Shown here in pieces: positions 49,487 to 57,876 of a stretch of DNA of 64,000 nt. This DNA comes from Candidatus Mycolicibacterium alkanivorans (GTDB lineage: Bacteria > Actinomycetota > Actinomycetes > Mycobacteriales > Mycobacteriaceae). A program made the translations under genes and the position numbers. Location of the stretch: the NCBI RefSeq assembly GCF_022760805.1, contig NZ_JAIVFL010000001.1, positions 186,001 through 250,000 of the forward strand. The letters run 5' to 3'. Every line of letters begins with the position of its first letter. Position 1 is the first letter of the stretch. Below the pieces are notes generated by a model that saw only the letters and a program-made list of their open reading frames with translations, had not been told where the DNA came from and did no database searches.

Positions 49487-51084
49487 GCATCGCGGGTGTT
49501 CTCATGCCTTTGCCGGTACTGATCCCCCTGGCGGCCGCCGCGCTGACGTTGATCGCGGGACGCCAACCCAGGCTGCAGCGGCTGATCACCGTGGTCGCGC
49601 TCAGCGCGGTGCTGGCGGTGTGCGCGGTTCTGGTGTACCTCACCGACCGCGACGGCACCCAGGCGCTGCACGTCGGCGGGTGGGGGCCAACCGATGCCGG
49701 GCTGGGCCCGGTCGGCATCACGCTGGTGGCCGACCGGCTGACGGCGCTGATGCTGGTGGTCTCCGCGATCGTCCTGCTTGCGGTGGTGTTCTACGCCATC
49801 GGCCAGGGCATCCGTGACGGCGACGACCGCCAGCCGGTGTCGATCTTCCTGCCCACCTATCTCGTGCTGTCCGCCGGCGTGTGCACGGCCTTCCTGGCCG
49901 GTGACCTGTTCAACCTCTATGTCGGCTTCGAGGTGCTGCTCTCGGCGAGCTTCGTGCTGCTGACCATCGGCGCCAGCCAGGAGCGGGTCCGCGCCGGCAT
50001 CGCCTACGTGATGGTGTCGATGGTATCCTCGCTGATCTTCCTGATCGGTCTGGCGCTGATCTACGCCACCGCCGGCACGTTGAACATGGCCGAACTCTCG
50101 GTGCGCCTGCACGACATCAGCAGCGGCACCCGCGGCGCCCTGTTCGCGGTTCTCCTGGTGGCCTTCGGCATCAAGGCGGCGGTGTTCCCGCTGTCGTCCT
50201 GGTTGCCCGACTCCTACCCCACCGCGCCGGCACCGGTGACCGCGGTGTTCGCCGGGCTGCTGACCAAAGTCGGTGTGTACGCGATCATCCGGGCCCACTC
50301 CCTGCTGTTCCCCGCCGGCGGCCTGGACCGGGTGCTGCTGGTCGCAGCCCTGCTGACCATGCTCGTGGGCATTCTCGGTGCGATCGCACAGAGCGACATC
50401 AAACGTCTGCTGTCCTTCACGCTGGTCAGCCACATCGGCTACATGGTGTTCGGCATCGCGCTGTCCAGCCGGCTGGGGATGTCCGGTGCGATCTACTACG
50501 TGGCCCACCACATCGTGGTGCAGACGACGCTGTTCCTGGTGGTCGGCCTGATCGAACGACAAGCCGGCGCCTCCACGCTGCGCCGGCTGGGCGGGCTGGC
50601 CGCCGCCAGCCCCTTGCTGGCGTTCGTGTTCTTGGTTCCGGCATTGAATCTCGGTGGTATACCGCCCTTTTCCGGGTTCATCGGGAAGGTGGCTCTACTG
50701 GAGGCGGGAACCCAGGAGGGCTCGGTCCTCGCGTGGCTGCTGGTCGCGGGTTCGGTGGTGACCAGCCTGCTGACGCTGTACGTGGTGGCCAGGGTGTGGT
50801 CCAAGGCGTTCTGGCGGGCCCGTGCCGACGCCCCGGAAGGCGCGATGGCCGACTCCGCCCCCTCGGCGCTGCTGGACGACTACTCGCAGGATGTGGCGTT
50901 CGACGACCGCGGTGACGTCGGCCGGATGCCCGTCGGAATGGTCGCTCCGACAATGGGTCTCATCGCCGTCGGGCTGGCGCTGACGGTGGCCGCCGGCCCG
51001 ATCTTCGGCTACAGCGACCGCGCAGCCGACGAGGTGCTCGACCGCGGCCAGTACATCAGCGCGGTGCTGGGGACACGGCTATGA
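49483..51084 (+). CDS. mnhD: Na+/H+ antiporter subunit D
   Basis: 533 residues, second proton-translocating subunit of complex-I type: AGDLFNLYVGFEVLLSASFV, FGIKAAVFPLSSWLPDSYPT, TKVGVYAIIRAHSLLF and ALNLGGIPPFSGFIGKVALL. ATG 49483 is chosen; the frame open from 49372 overlaps mnhC. Confidence 0.95.
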   Translation: MSIAGVLMPLPVLIPLAAAALTLIAGRQPRLQRLITVVALSAVLAVCAVLVYLTDRDGTQALHVGGWGPTDAGLGPVGITLVADRLTALMLVVSAIVLLAVVFYAIGQGIRDGDDRQPVSIFLPTYLVLSAGVCTAFLAGDLFNLYVGFEVLLSASFVLLTIGASQERVRAGIAYVMVSMVSSLIFLIGLALIYATAGTLNMAELSVRLHDISSGTRGALFAVLLVAFGIKAAVFPLSSWLPDSYPTAPAPVTAVFAGLLTKVGVYAIIRAHSLLFPAGGLDRVLLVAALLTMLVGILGAIAQSDIKRLLSFTLVSHIGYMVFGIALSSRLGMSGAIYYVAHHIVVQTTLFLVVGLIERQAGASTLRRLGGLAAASPLLAFVFLVPALNLGGIPPFSGFIGKVALLEAGTQEGSVLAWLLVAGSVVTSLLTLYVVARVWSKAFWRARADAPEGAMADSAPSALLDDYSQDVAFDDRGDVGRMPVGMVAPTMGLIAVGLALTVAAGPIFGYSDRAADEVLDRGQYISAVLGTRL

Positions 51085-51623
51085 GGGCATGGACGCTTCG
51101 CATCTGGGTACCGGTCTGGCTGACCCTGGTGTGGCTGTTGTTGTGGGGCACCGTGTCTGCGGCCAACGTGATCTCCGGACTGGCGGTCGCGCTGCTGATC
51201 ACCCTGCTGTTGCCGCTACCGGCGGTTCCGGTGCAGGGCAGACTGCACCCGCTGTCGCTGCTGTGGCTGGCGCTCAACGTGGGGTGGTGGCTGGTGGTCT
51301 CCTCGACCCAGGTGGCCTGGCTGGCGCTGCGCCCGGGACCACCGCCCTTGTCGGCGGTGCTGCGGGCGCGCCTGGCGCTGAAATCCGATCTGGTCCTCGC
51401 GCTGGGGGTCAACATCATGAACCTCACCCCGGGCACCATCGTCCTGGAGATCGACCAGGCCCGCCGCCTGGTGTACGTCCACGTGCTCGACGTCGGCTCG
51501 AAGCGGTCGGTGGACCGGTTCTACCAGCAGGTGTCCGAGCTGGAGCGGCTGCTCGTGGCGTCCTTTGAGCGGGGGTCCGAATGGCAGCCTGCCGCAAGCG
51601 AATCCGCGGAGGACCAGCCGTGA
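51081..51623 (+). CDS. mnhE: Na+/H+ antiporter subunit E
   Basis: 180 residues: N-terminal helices (VWLTLVWLLLWGTVSAANVI and LAVALLITLLLPLPAVPVQG), then the MrpE core NIMNLTPGTIVLEIDQARRL followed by VYVHVLDVGS. Overlaps mnhD by ATGA. Needed for assembly or stability of the antiporter. Confidence 0.93.
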   Translation: MRAWTLRIWVPVWLTLVWLLLWGTVSAANVISGLAVALLITLLLPLPAVPVQGRLHPLSLLWLALNVGWWLVVSSTQVAWLALRPGPPPLSAVLRARLALKSDLVLALGVNIMNLTPGTIVLEIDQARRLVYVHVLDVGSKRSVDRFYQQVSELERLLVASFERGSEWQPAASESAEDQP

Positions 51624-51648
51624 GAACTCGACGTTCGGCGGTGATGAG

Positions 51649-51924
51649 GTGACTGTCGTGTGGGTTGTTGCGGGCGTGCTGCTGACCGCGGCGGCGGCGG
51701 CGACCATGATCCGGCTGCTGGCCGGGCCGAGCACCCTGGACCGGCTGGTGGCCGTGGACACGCTCGTGGCAGTGACGATGTGCAGCATCGGCACCTGGGC
51801 TGCGTTCACCCTCGACACGACGGTGACCTACAGCCTTGCCGCGCTTGCGTTGATCAGTTTCGTCGGCTCGGTCAGCGTGACCCGCTTCCGCGTGCCCGAC
51901 ATCGACCGGCAGGAGCCGCGATGA
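51649..51924 (+). CDS. mnhF: Na+/H+ antiporter subunit F
   Basis: 91 residues, three helices; MIRLLAGPSTLDRLVAVDTL is the family signature. GTG 51649 is inferred from homology and leaves a 25-base gap after mnhE, the only real gap in the operon. Overlaps mnhG by ATGA. Confidence 0.9.
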   Translation: MTVVWVVAGVLLTAAAAATMIRLLAGPSTLDRLVAVDTLVAVTMCSIGTWAAFTLDTTVTYSLAALALISFVGSVSVTRFRVPDIDRQEPR

Positions 51925-52271
51925 ACGTCCTCGACGTCGTCACCGCCGCGCTGGTGCTCGGCGGTTCGGCGCTGGCGCTGACCGCCGCCGTCGGGGTGGT
52001 GCGTTTCCCCGACACGCTGACCCGGATGCACGCCGCCACCAAGCCTCAGGTGCTGGGCCTGCTGCTGGTGCTCGGTGGGGCGGCGATCCGGCTGCGCGGC
52101 AACGTCGACATCGGGATGATCATCCTGACGGCGATGTTCACCCTCATCACCGCACCGGTGGTTGCGCACCGAGTCGGACAGCTGGCATACCGTGAACAGA
52201 ACATCCGCGACGACCTGCTGACTCGGGACGAGATGAGCGATTTCACCGATGGGGCGGAACGGGACTCGTGA
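51921..52271 (+). CDS. mnhG: Na+/H+ antiporter subunit G
   Basis: 116 residues: [20 protein letters not shown] then [14 protein letters not shown] is the MrpG signature, with three helices and a charged C-terminus. Completes the A(B)-C-D-E-F-G operon. Its stop overlaps the GTG of the methyltransferase remnant. Confidence 0.93.
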   Translation: MNVLDVVTAALVLGGSALALTAAVGVVRFPDTLTRMHAATKPQVLGLLLVLGGAAIRLRGNVDIGMIILTAMFTLITAPVVAHRVGQLAYREQNIRDDLLTRDEMSDFTDGAERDS

Positions 52272-52378
52272 GCCGGACCGACGACGACAGCTGGGACATC
52301 ACCGAGGGCGTCGGCGCCACCGGGCTGGCCGTGGCCCGGGCGCGGGCACTGGAGTCGGAGGCGGAAGTGACCGCCGGC
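52268..52378 (+). pseudogene. N-terminal remnant of a SAM-dependent methyltransferase
   Basis: From GTG 52268 (GTGA overlap with mnhG) the frame encodes [20 protein letters not shown] then [10 protein letters not shown], the start of the mycobacterial class I methyltransferase family (usual form TRTDDDxWD...VGATA). Homology ends after about 31 residues and the next 70 codons run antisense to the LON-domain gene. The remaining 250 or so residues are missing. Confidence 0.7.
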
Positions 52379-53022
52379 TACTCCTCCTCCGCGATCTGGA
52401 ATTCCACCATCGCCGCAACGGTTTCCAGCGCGTCGGTAAGCACCTCCACGCGCTCAGCCAGGGTCGGTGCGGCCAGCAGCGCGTAGCGGTCGGCCTGGCC
52501 CATCGGCACCCGCGAGGCCAGCGCGTAGATGTGCCGGGACGGGTCGTCGGCAATCTCGGGTTCGACCGCCAATGCGTCGGGGCGCAGCTGCGCGCCCCGG
52601 GAACTGACGATCCGCTCGAACAGCGCCAGTATCCGGTCGATTACCTCACCGATCAGTTCGGCGGTCACCGGCGGGCCCGGCTCGTCCGGCCAGGGCCGCG
52701 CGGCCGCGCGCGGATACGGATCGTCGGGAAGCCACTCGTCAATTCGAATACGTTCCCCCACAACGGTATTCAACTGGTACTGCCCCAAGCCGTGATCGGC
52801 GTACTCGACGATATGAGCCAGTGCGCCGACGTCGCTGCGCACGTCACCCCCACCGACTTCGCGACCACGAGTGATCAGCACGACACCGAACGCGGGGTCG
52901 TCCATCGCCAGGCAGTCGCGCACCAGCTGCGAGTAGCGCGGCTCGAAGATCCGCAGCGGCAGCACCTCGCCGGGCAGCAGCGCCGACTGCAGCGGGAACA
53001 TCGGCTGTCCGGCGGTACTCAT
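52378..53022 (-). CDS. LON substrate-binding-domain protein (Rv0434-like)
   Basis: 214 residues: [20 protein letters not shown] then [11 protein letters not shown] is the Lon N-terminal (LAN/PUA-like) domain without protease or ATPase. Cytosolic; probably binds unfolded or specific protein substrates. ATG 53022 overlaps the lipoprotein gene stop (ATGA). Confidence 0.9.
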   Translation of the reverse strand: MSTAGQPMFPLQSALLPGEVLPLRIFEPRYSQLVRDCLAMDDPAFGVVLITRGREVGGGDVRSDVGALAHIVEYADHGLGQYQLNTVVGERIRIDEWLPDDPYPRAAARPWPDEPGPPVTAELIGEVIDRILALFERIVSSRGAQLRPDALAVEPEIADDPSRHIYALASRVPMGQADRYALLAAPTLAERVEVLTDALETVAAMVEFQIAEEE

Positions 53023-53354
53023 CGCAGGCCTTGGCCAACCAGGATGTCGCGGACCGGAGCGCTCGGGTCGACGAAGGTGCACAATGCGCCCGCGACCCCC
53101 ACCCAGATCTCGGGGTTCATCGCGATGAGCGTGTTGCCCTTCTCCCCGATGGCCTTGATCACCTCACCGCGGGTGGCCTCGTCCATGGCCAGGTATTGGC
53201 GGCAGGTGGTGCTGGCCAGGTCAGCGGGCGGCAGGGGCTTGCCCGCCTGGCCCGGCGCCGCGACCGGCGTCCCGGGGATCGGCGTGGCGCAACCGGCGCC
53301 GGTCACGACGACCGCCGCAATCAGCACCGCCGTCCCTACTCGGCGGATTGCCAT
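53019..53354 (-). CDS. Small lipoprotein
   Basis: 111 residues with signal peptide and lipobox VTGAGC (lipidated Cys22), then a Pro-rich linker and a small domain TTCRQYLAMDEATRGEVIKA with two further cysteines (C51, C92), resembling mycobacterial DUF732-like exported proteins. No function known. Coupled to the LON-domain gene. Confidence 0.75.
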   Translation of the reverse strand: MAIRRVGTAVLIAAVVVTGAGCATPIPGTPVAAPGQAGKPLPPADLASTTCRQYLAMDEATRGEVIKAIGEKGNTLIAMNPEIWVGVAGALCTFVDPSAPVRDILVGQGLR

Positions 53355-53425
53355 GCGGCGCCTCCCCGGTCTGACAAGTCGGCTCCTCCTCGGGTCTGCA
53401 GGGCCCGCATCGTCGCCTCCCAAAG

Positions 53426-54580
53426 CTAGATGTCCAGCTCGTGCACCAGCGAGTCGACCACCGCACGCAGGTCGCCGCCGTTCTCCTCGGCCACCCGGTG
53501 CTGGCGCTGATACGACGCCCCGCGCCGGGGGATCTCGGCGACTGCGGCCAACTCGTCGGCGCAGTGCAGGGACTCGGCCACCGGCTGCAGCCGGGTCAAC
53601 AGGTCGTCGAGGTCCTCGGTGACCAGCCGCTCGTTGCTGTCGGCGTCGAGGATGATGATGGCGTCCAGCCCGTAGCGCGCCGCGCGCCACTTGTTCTCCT
53701 GCACGTGCCACGGCGGCATCACCGGCAACTGCTCACCGGCGTCGAGCCGGCGGTCCAGGTCGACGATCAGGCAGTGCGTCAGCGCCACCAGGGCCGAGAG
53801 CTCGCGCAGGTTGGACACCCCGTCGAAGACGCGTACCTCGACGGTGCCCAGATGCGGCGAAGGCCGCACGTCCCAGCGGATTTCGTTGATGTGGTCGATG
53901 GTGCCGGTTTTCTTCTGGTCGTACACGAACCGTTCAAACTGCCGCCAGGTCTCGAACTGGAACGGCAGCCCGGCGGTGGGCAGCTGCTGGAACATCATCG
54001 ACCGATTGGAGGCGTAACCGGTGTCCGCGCCCGCCCAGAACGGTGAGGACGCCGACAGCGCCAGCAGGTGCGGGTACTGGTTGAGCAGGGAGGAGATGAT
54101 CGGCATCACCTTGTGCGCCGAGGAGACTCCGACGTGGACGTGCACACCCCAAATCAGCATCTGGCGTCCCCACCACTGGGTCCGCTTGATCAGCTCGGCG
54201 TAGCGGGGCGCGTCGGTCAGCTTCTGGGCGGACCACTCGGCGAAGGGGTGGGTGCCCGCGCAGAACAGCTCCATGCCGCGGTCGTGCACGATGCCGCGTA
54301 CGTCCCGCAGGGTCGAGCGCAGGTCGGCCATCGCCTCGTCGACGGTGTCGCAGACACCGGTGACGATCTCGACGGTGTTGCGCAGCAGTTCCTTGTGCAC
54401 GTGCGGGTTCTCGCCGAGGTCGGCGATCACCGAGGCACCCTCGTTACTCAGGTCGCGCGTTTCGGCATCGATGAGAGCGAACTCCCACTCCACGCCGAGC
54501 GTCGGGCGCGGCGAGCCGGCGAAGTCGATTCTCGCGGCTGAGCGCCGGCCGGAGGGCGTGCTAGCTGGAGCTGAGGACAC
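53426..54580 (-). CDS. Glutamate-cysteine ligase family 2 (YbdK-like carboxylate-amine ligase, Rv0433-like)
   Basis: 384 residues. RSAARIDFAGSPRPTLGVEW opens the ligase; GMELFCAGTHPFAEWSAQKL and WGRQMLIWGVHVHVGVSSAH are typical. ATP-dependent carboxylate-amine ligase; weak gamma-glutamylcysteine synthesis is known for E. coli YbdK, but the mycobacterial substrate is unclear. GTG 54580 is inferred because it is the only in-frame start before the homology, overlapping sodC by 20 bases. Confidence 0.88.
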   Translation of the reverse strand: MSSAPASTPSGRRSAARIDFAGSPRPTLGVEWEFALIDAETRDLSNEGASVIADLGENPHVHKELLRNTVEIVTGVCDTVDEAMADLRSTLRDVRGIVHDRGMELFCAGTHPFAEWSAQKLTDAPRYAELIKRTQWWGRQMLIWGVHVHVGVSSAHKVMPIISSLLNQYPHLLALSASSPFWAGADTGYASNRSMMFQQLPTAGLPFQFETWRQFERFVYDQKKTGTIDHINEIRWDVRPSPHLGTVEVRVFDGVSNLRELSALVALTHCLIVDLDRRLDAGEQLPVMPPWHVQENKWRAARYGLDAIIILDADSNERLVTEDLDDLLTRLQPVAESLHCADELAAVAEIPRRGASYQRQHRVAEENGGDLRAVVDSLVHELDI

Positions 54581-55196
54581 CGCACGCCACGCGCCTGGCG
54601 GCACCGCCGGTGGCATCGGCTGCGATCGTGTCGGACTTGTCGTAGATGACGATGGCCGACTTGTCGCCGTCAAGCAGTTCGTCCTCCTTGAAGGCGTCGG
54701 TGGTGGTGACCAGCATGCCGGTGCCGTCGCCGCGGATCTGCAGCGGCACGAGCGGGCCGTTCTGGCCGGTGCCGCCGATCGGGTCACCGGCGGACAGGAA
54801 GTCCCCGGGGTTGCCGCCGGCTGGGCCCACCGAGTTGGGCTCACACTTGCCCGCCGAGGTCAGCTGCAGGTTGTGCAGGCCCGGTGCAAGCTGTCCGGCC
54901 CCGGTGGTCTGCACGGTGACGGTAGCAAACTTCTCGCTGAAGTCGATGGTGGCGGCGGCGAACTGGGTGCCGTCCACTCCGGTGATGACCGCGTTGATGG
55001 TCTTCTTCTCGACGGTCACCTGGTCGTTCTGGGGTGCGGCCTCGGCCGAGGGGTTGGGCGAACCCATCCAGACGGGTGGGGTGGTACCTGGCTGCGTCGC
55101 GACGGGCTCGTTCGGCGAACAAGCGGTCAGCAACGCGACGGGCGCAACGAACAGGACGGCGGTGACAGTTTTCAGCTGGCTGACGGGCTTAACCAT
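54561..55196 (-). CDS. sodC: SodC-like lipoprotein lacking Cu/Zn ligands
   Basis: 211 residues. Lipobox LLTAC (C26); the C-terminal half aligns with mycobacterial SodC: GKCEPNSVGPAGGNPGDFLS, LVTTTDAFKEDELL and RRVACGV, keeping the disulfide cysteines C118 and C205. But the copper motif HxH is replaced by HNLQL, the GGHYH zinc/copper loop by GDPIGG with a deletion, and the IIHxxADN region by VIYDKSD plus a roughly 20-residue deletion. H108 is the only histidine, so superoxide dismutation is very unlikely. Exported; present role unknown. Confidence 0.85.
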   Translation of the reverse strand: MVKPVSQLKTVTAVLFVAPVALLTACSPNEPVATQPGTTPPVWMGSPNPSAEAAPQNDQVTVEKKTINAVITGVDGTQFAAATIDFSEKFATVTVQTTGAGQLAPGLHNLQLTSAGKCEPNSVGPAGGNPGDFLSAGDPIGGTGQNGPLVPLQIRGDGTGMLVTTTDAFKEDELLDGDKSAIVIYDKSDTIAADATGGAARRVACGVLSSS

Positions 55197-55203
55197 GGGA
55201 CGA

Positions 55204-55209
55204 ACTCTA
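55204..55209 (-). promoter_or_regulatory. -10 box of the sodC-like gene (leaderless)
   Basis: TAGAGT on the minus strand, seven bases before ATG 55196; it overlaps the end of the next gene upstream. Confidence 0.45.
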
Positions 55210-55668
55210 TCCCGTCGCGAGAACGATCACGCCCGGAGGCTGCTCGGCGATTTCCGGAATTCGCGGTTGCACGGGTGCGTCGAGAACCTTGGCCACCGCC
55301 TCGGCGGCGGCCTGTTCGCCTTCGGCGCTGCCGAAGTAAACCGTCGTCGCGGTCACCCCGGGCACGCTGAGGTTGGTGGTCTCGGTGACGTTCCAGCCGG
55401 CCTCCTTGAGCCGGTCACCGACGCGCGCGGCCACGCCCTCCTGGCTGCCGACGTTGAAAACCCGCACGTCAGCCTTGGGCGCCGGGGCGGTCGACGTCTT
55501 GGCGCTGGTGGTGGCGGTCCGAACCGAGGAGCTGTCATCGGTGCTGTCGTTGGTGCCGGTCCCCATCGCCTGGAATCCGACCAGCAGAAAGATGACGCCC
55601 AGGAACAGCAGCACCATGACCATGGCCCGCAGCGGCAGGCCGGAAGAGTCGGGGACGCGCTCGTTCAT
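55207..55668 (-). CDS. LytR C-terminal-domain membrane protein (Rv0431-like)
   Basis: 153 residues: one N-terminal membrane anchor ([20 protein letters not shown]), a Ser/Thr-rich linker and an extracellular LytR_C domain ([40 protein letters not shown]). The M. tuberculosis homologue Rv0431 (VirR) affects vesicle release. ATG 55668 follows TACAGT by seven bases. Confidence 0.88.
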   Translation of the reverse strand: MNERVPDSSGLPLRAMVMVLLFLGVIFLLVGFQAMGTGTNDSTDDSSSVRTATTSAKTSTAPAPKADVRVFNVGSQEGVAARVGDRLKEAGWNVTETTNLSVPGVTATTVYFGSAEGEQAAAEAVAKVLDAPVQPRIPEIAEQPPGVIVLATG

Positions 55669-55675
55669 CGCGCCC

Positions 55676-55681
55676 ACTGTA
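55676..55681 (-). promoter_or_regulatory. -10 box of the LytR_C gene (leaderless)
   Basis: TACAGT on the minus strand, seven bases before ATG 55668. Confidence 0.4.
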
Positions 55682-55741
55682 ACCGTGACCGGGTGCTCGT
55701 CGCGCAAGCGCTCATCGCGAGCCGGTGGTCGACCAGAGAAA

Positions 55742-56050
55742 TCAGGGGACGTCGAACCCGAGCCGGCGCGCGGCCCGCGCCTTCTGCCGGCTCGCCCGCA
55801 GCCGCCGCAGCCGCTTGACGAGCATCGGATCGGCGGCCAGCGCTTCGGGACGGTCGACGAGGGCGTTGAGCACCTGGTAGTAGCGCGTGGCCGACATCGA
55901 GAAGAGTTCCTTGATGGCCTCTTCCTTGGCCCCGGCGTACTTCCACCACTGCCGCTCGAACGCCAGGATGTCGTACTCGCGGCGAGTCAGCCCCGCGGGC
56001 AGGTCGGCGTCGTCGTTAGACCGCTCGGCCCGTGCCATGGCGCCGTCCAT
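55742..56050 (-). CDS. DUF3263 protein (Rv0430-like)
   Basis: 102 residues, cytosolic, basic: [20 protein letters not shown] and [20 protein letters not shown] form the conserved helical, probably HTH, core. Conserved in actinobacteria; probable DNA-binding protein, targets unknown. ATG 56050 or 56038 possible. Divergent from def. Confidence 0.85.
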   Translation of the reverse strand: MDGAMARAERSNDDADLPAGLTRREYDILAFERQWWKYAGAKEEAIKELFSMSATRYYQVLNALVDRPEALAADPMLVKRLRRLRASRQKARAARRLGFDVP

Positions 56051-56170
56051 TTCGATCTGTGGGCCCTTCCGAAGACTGATTCACATCCTGTGCTCGCGTC
56101 ATTCAATCACGCTCACGACAGTTGGGACGGCAGCCGAGCCCGCGCGTCGGCTGACTTAAGCTTGCCGATC

Positions 56171-56764
56171 ATGGCAGTCAGACCAATCGTGATCGTGGGC
56201 GATCCCGTTCTGCACAATCCGACCGCTCCGGTGCCGGTCGGTGCCGACGGCTCCCTGCCCGCCGATCTGGCCGATCTGATCAAAGACATGTACGAGACGA
56301 TGGACGCCGCCAACGGTGTCGGCTTGGCGGCCAACCAGATCGGCGTGGCACTGCGTCTGTTCGTCTACGACTGTGTCGACGACCGCGGTCAGACCGCCCG
56401 CCGTCGCGGCGTGGTGATCAACCCGGTCCTGGAGACCTCCGACATTCCCGAGACGATGCCCGACCCGGAGAACGACGACGAGGGCTGTCTGTCGGTGCCG
56501 GGTGAGTCGTTTCCGTGCGGCCGGGCGACGTGGGCCAGGGTGACGGGTCTGGATGCCGACGGCAACCCGGTGACGCTGGAGGGCAACGGCCTGTTCGCCC
56601 GGATGCTGCAGCACGAGACCGGGCACCTCGACGGTTTCCTCTACGTCGACAAGCTCGTCGGCCGGCACGCGAGGGCGGCCAAGAAAGCCGTCAAGAAGAA
56701 CGGCTGGGGCGTGCCCGGACTGTCGTGGATGCCGGGCGAGGCGCCTGACCCGTTCGGTCACTGA
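56171..56764 (+). CDS. def: Peptide deformylase
   Basis: 197 residues. All three motifs are present: [10 protein letters not shown] (49-58), EGCLSVPG (C106) and QHETGHLDG (H148, E149, H152) binding the catalytic metal. Removes the formyl group from nascent proteins. ATG 56171 lies eight bases behind TAAGCT (56157-56162), likely leaderless. Matches Rv0429c. Confidence 0.97.
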   Translation: MAVRPIVIVGDPVLHNPTAPVPVGADGSLPADLADLIKDMYETMDAANGVGLAANQIGVALRLFVYDCVDDRGQTARRRGVVINPVLETSDIPETMPDPENDDEGCLSVPGESFPCGRATWARVTGLDADGNPVTLEGNGLFARMLQHETGHLDGFLYVDKLVGRHARAAKKAVKKNGWGVPGLSWMPGEAPDPFGH

Positions 56765-56768
56765 GCCG

Positions 56769-56891
56769 ATGGTCACCGTGCCGCCGGTGGGTGCCCGGGT
56801 CAGCATCCGCTACCGGCTTCCGGCCGGCAGCGCACCGCCGATGACCGACGTGATCGGCCACGTGACGGGCCAATTCTGCTGTGCCGCTTGA
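56769..56891 (+). pseudogene. N-terminal remnant of a GNAT acetyltransferase (Rv0428c-like)
   Basis: A 40-codon frame starting four bases after def: VGARVSIRYRLPAGSAPPMT and DVIGHVTG match the first 35 or so residues of the actinobacterial GNAT protein encoded between def and xthA in M. tuberculosis. It then reads QFCCAA and stops; xthA begins 63 bases later. The acetyltransferase domain is absent. Confidence 0.65.
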
Positions 56892-56941
56892 CTTTTAAAC
56901 GAACATCGCGGCTACGTGGATGCCCTGTCGTTGGTCGGTCG

Positions 56942-56947
56942 TACGCT
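56942..56947 (+). promoter_or_regulatory. -10 box of xthA (leaderless)
   Basis: TACGCT, seven bases before ATG 56955. Confidence 0.45.
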
Positions 56948-56954
56948 GTAGCCC

Positions 56955-57785
56955 ATGCCCGACGACGTCCTGCGCATCGCCACCTGGAACGTGAACTCGA
57001 TTCGCGCCCGGGTGGACCGGGTGGTCGACTGGTTGAGGCGCGGCGAGGTCGACGTGCTGGCCATGCAGGAGACCAAGTGCTCCGACGACCAGTTCCCGAC
57101 GATGCCGTTTCTCGAAGCCGGCTACGAAGTGGTGCACTGCGGGTTCAACCAGTGGAACGGGGTGGCTATCGCCTCCCGCGTCGGACTGGAGGACGTGCAG
57201 GCCGGCTTCGAGGGCCAGCCGTCGTGGAGCAAGGACAGAGCGGACGCCAAGTCCGAGGCGCGCGCCCTGGCCGCCACCTGCGCCGGGGTGCAGGTGTGGA
57301 GCCTGTACGTTCCCAACGGACGGACGCTGGCCGACCCTCACTATCAGTACAAGCTGGAATGGCTTGCAGCCCTGCGGGATACGGCGGAATCGTGGCTGCA
57401 GCGCGACCCGCAGGCACAGATTGCGCTCGTCGGAGACTGGAACATCGCCCCAGCCGACGAGGACGTCTGGGACATGGATGCTTTCCGGGATTCCACGCAT
57501 GTCTCCGAGCCGGAGCGCAAAGCCTTCAACGCGATCGTCGAGACCCGGTTCACCGATGTTGTCCGCCCGTTCACTCCCGGCCCCGGGGTGTACACCTACT
57601 GGGACTACACGCAGTTGGCGTTCCAGAAGCGTCGCGGCATGCGCATCGACTTCATCCTCGGCTCACCGGCATTGGCGGATCGGGTGGTGCATGCCGAGAT
57701 CGTCAAGGACGAGCGCCGTCCCGGCAAGAAGGGCGATCCCGCGCCCAGCGATCACGCGCCGGTACTGGTGGACCTTCGGCGTTGA
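56955..57785 (+). CDS. xthA: Exodeoxyribonuclease III / AP endonuclease
   Basis: 276 residues, EEP fold: IATWNVNSIRARVDRVVDWL (metal Asn), VLAMQETKC (Glu), GDWNIAPADEDVWD and C-terminal PSDHAPVLVDLRR (Asp-His). Repairs abasic sites in base-excision repair. Matches Rv0427c. Confidence 0.96.
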   Translation: MPDDVLRIATWNVNSIRARVDRVVDWLRRGEVDVLAMQETKCSDDQFPTMPFLEAGYEVVHCGFNQWNGVAIASRVGLEDVQAGFEGQPSWSKDRADAKSEARALAATCAGVQVWSLYVPNGRTLADPHYQYKLEWLAALRDTAESWLQRDPQAQIALVGDWNIAPADEDVWDMDAFRDSTHVSEPERKAFNAIVETRFTDVVRPFTPGPGVYTYWDYTQLAFQKRRGMRIDFILGSPALADRVVHAEIVKDERRPGKKGDPAPSDHAPVLVDLRR

Positions 57786-57838
57786 GTGGCCCCGGTGAAC
57801 AGTCCGGTCAGCGCGTCGACACAGCTCTCGACACGAGA

Positions 57839-57861
57839 AACTACCGGAGCCACCGGCAGTT
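57839..57861. terminator. Possible bidirectional terminator between xthA and the MgtC-family gene
   Basis: AACTACCGG-AGCCA-CCGGCAGTT, eight of nine stem pairs, between two convergent genes. T-runs are poor in both directions. Confidence 0.4.
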
Positions 57862-57876
57862 TCGTGGAAAGCCGCT

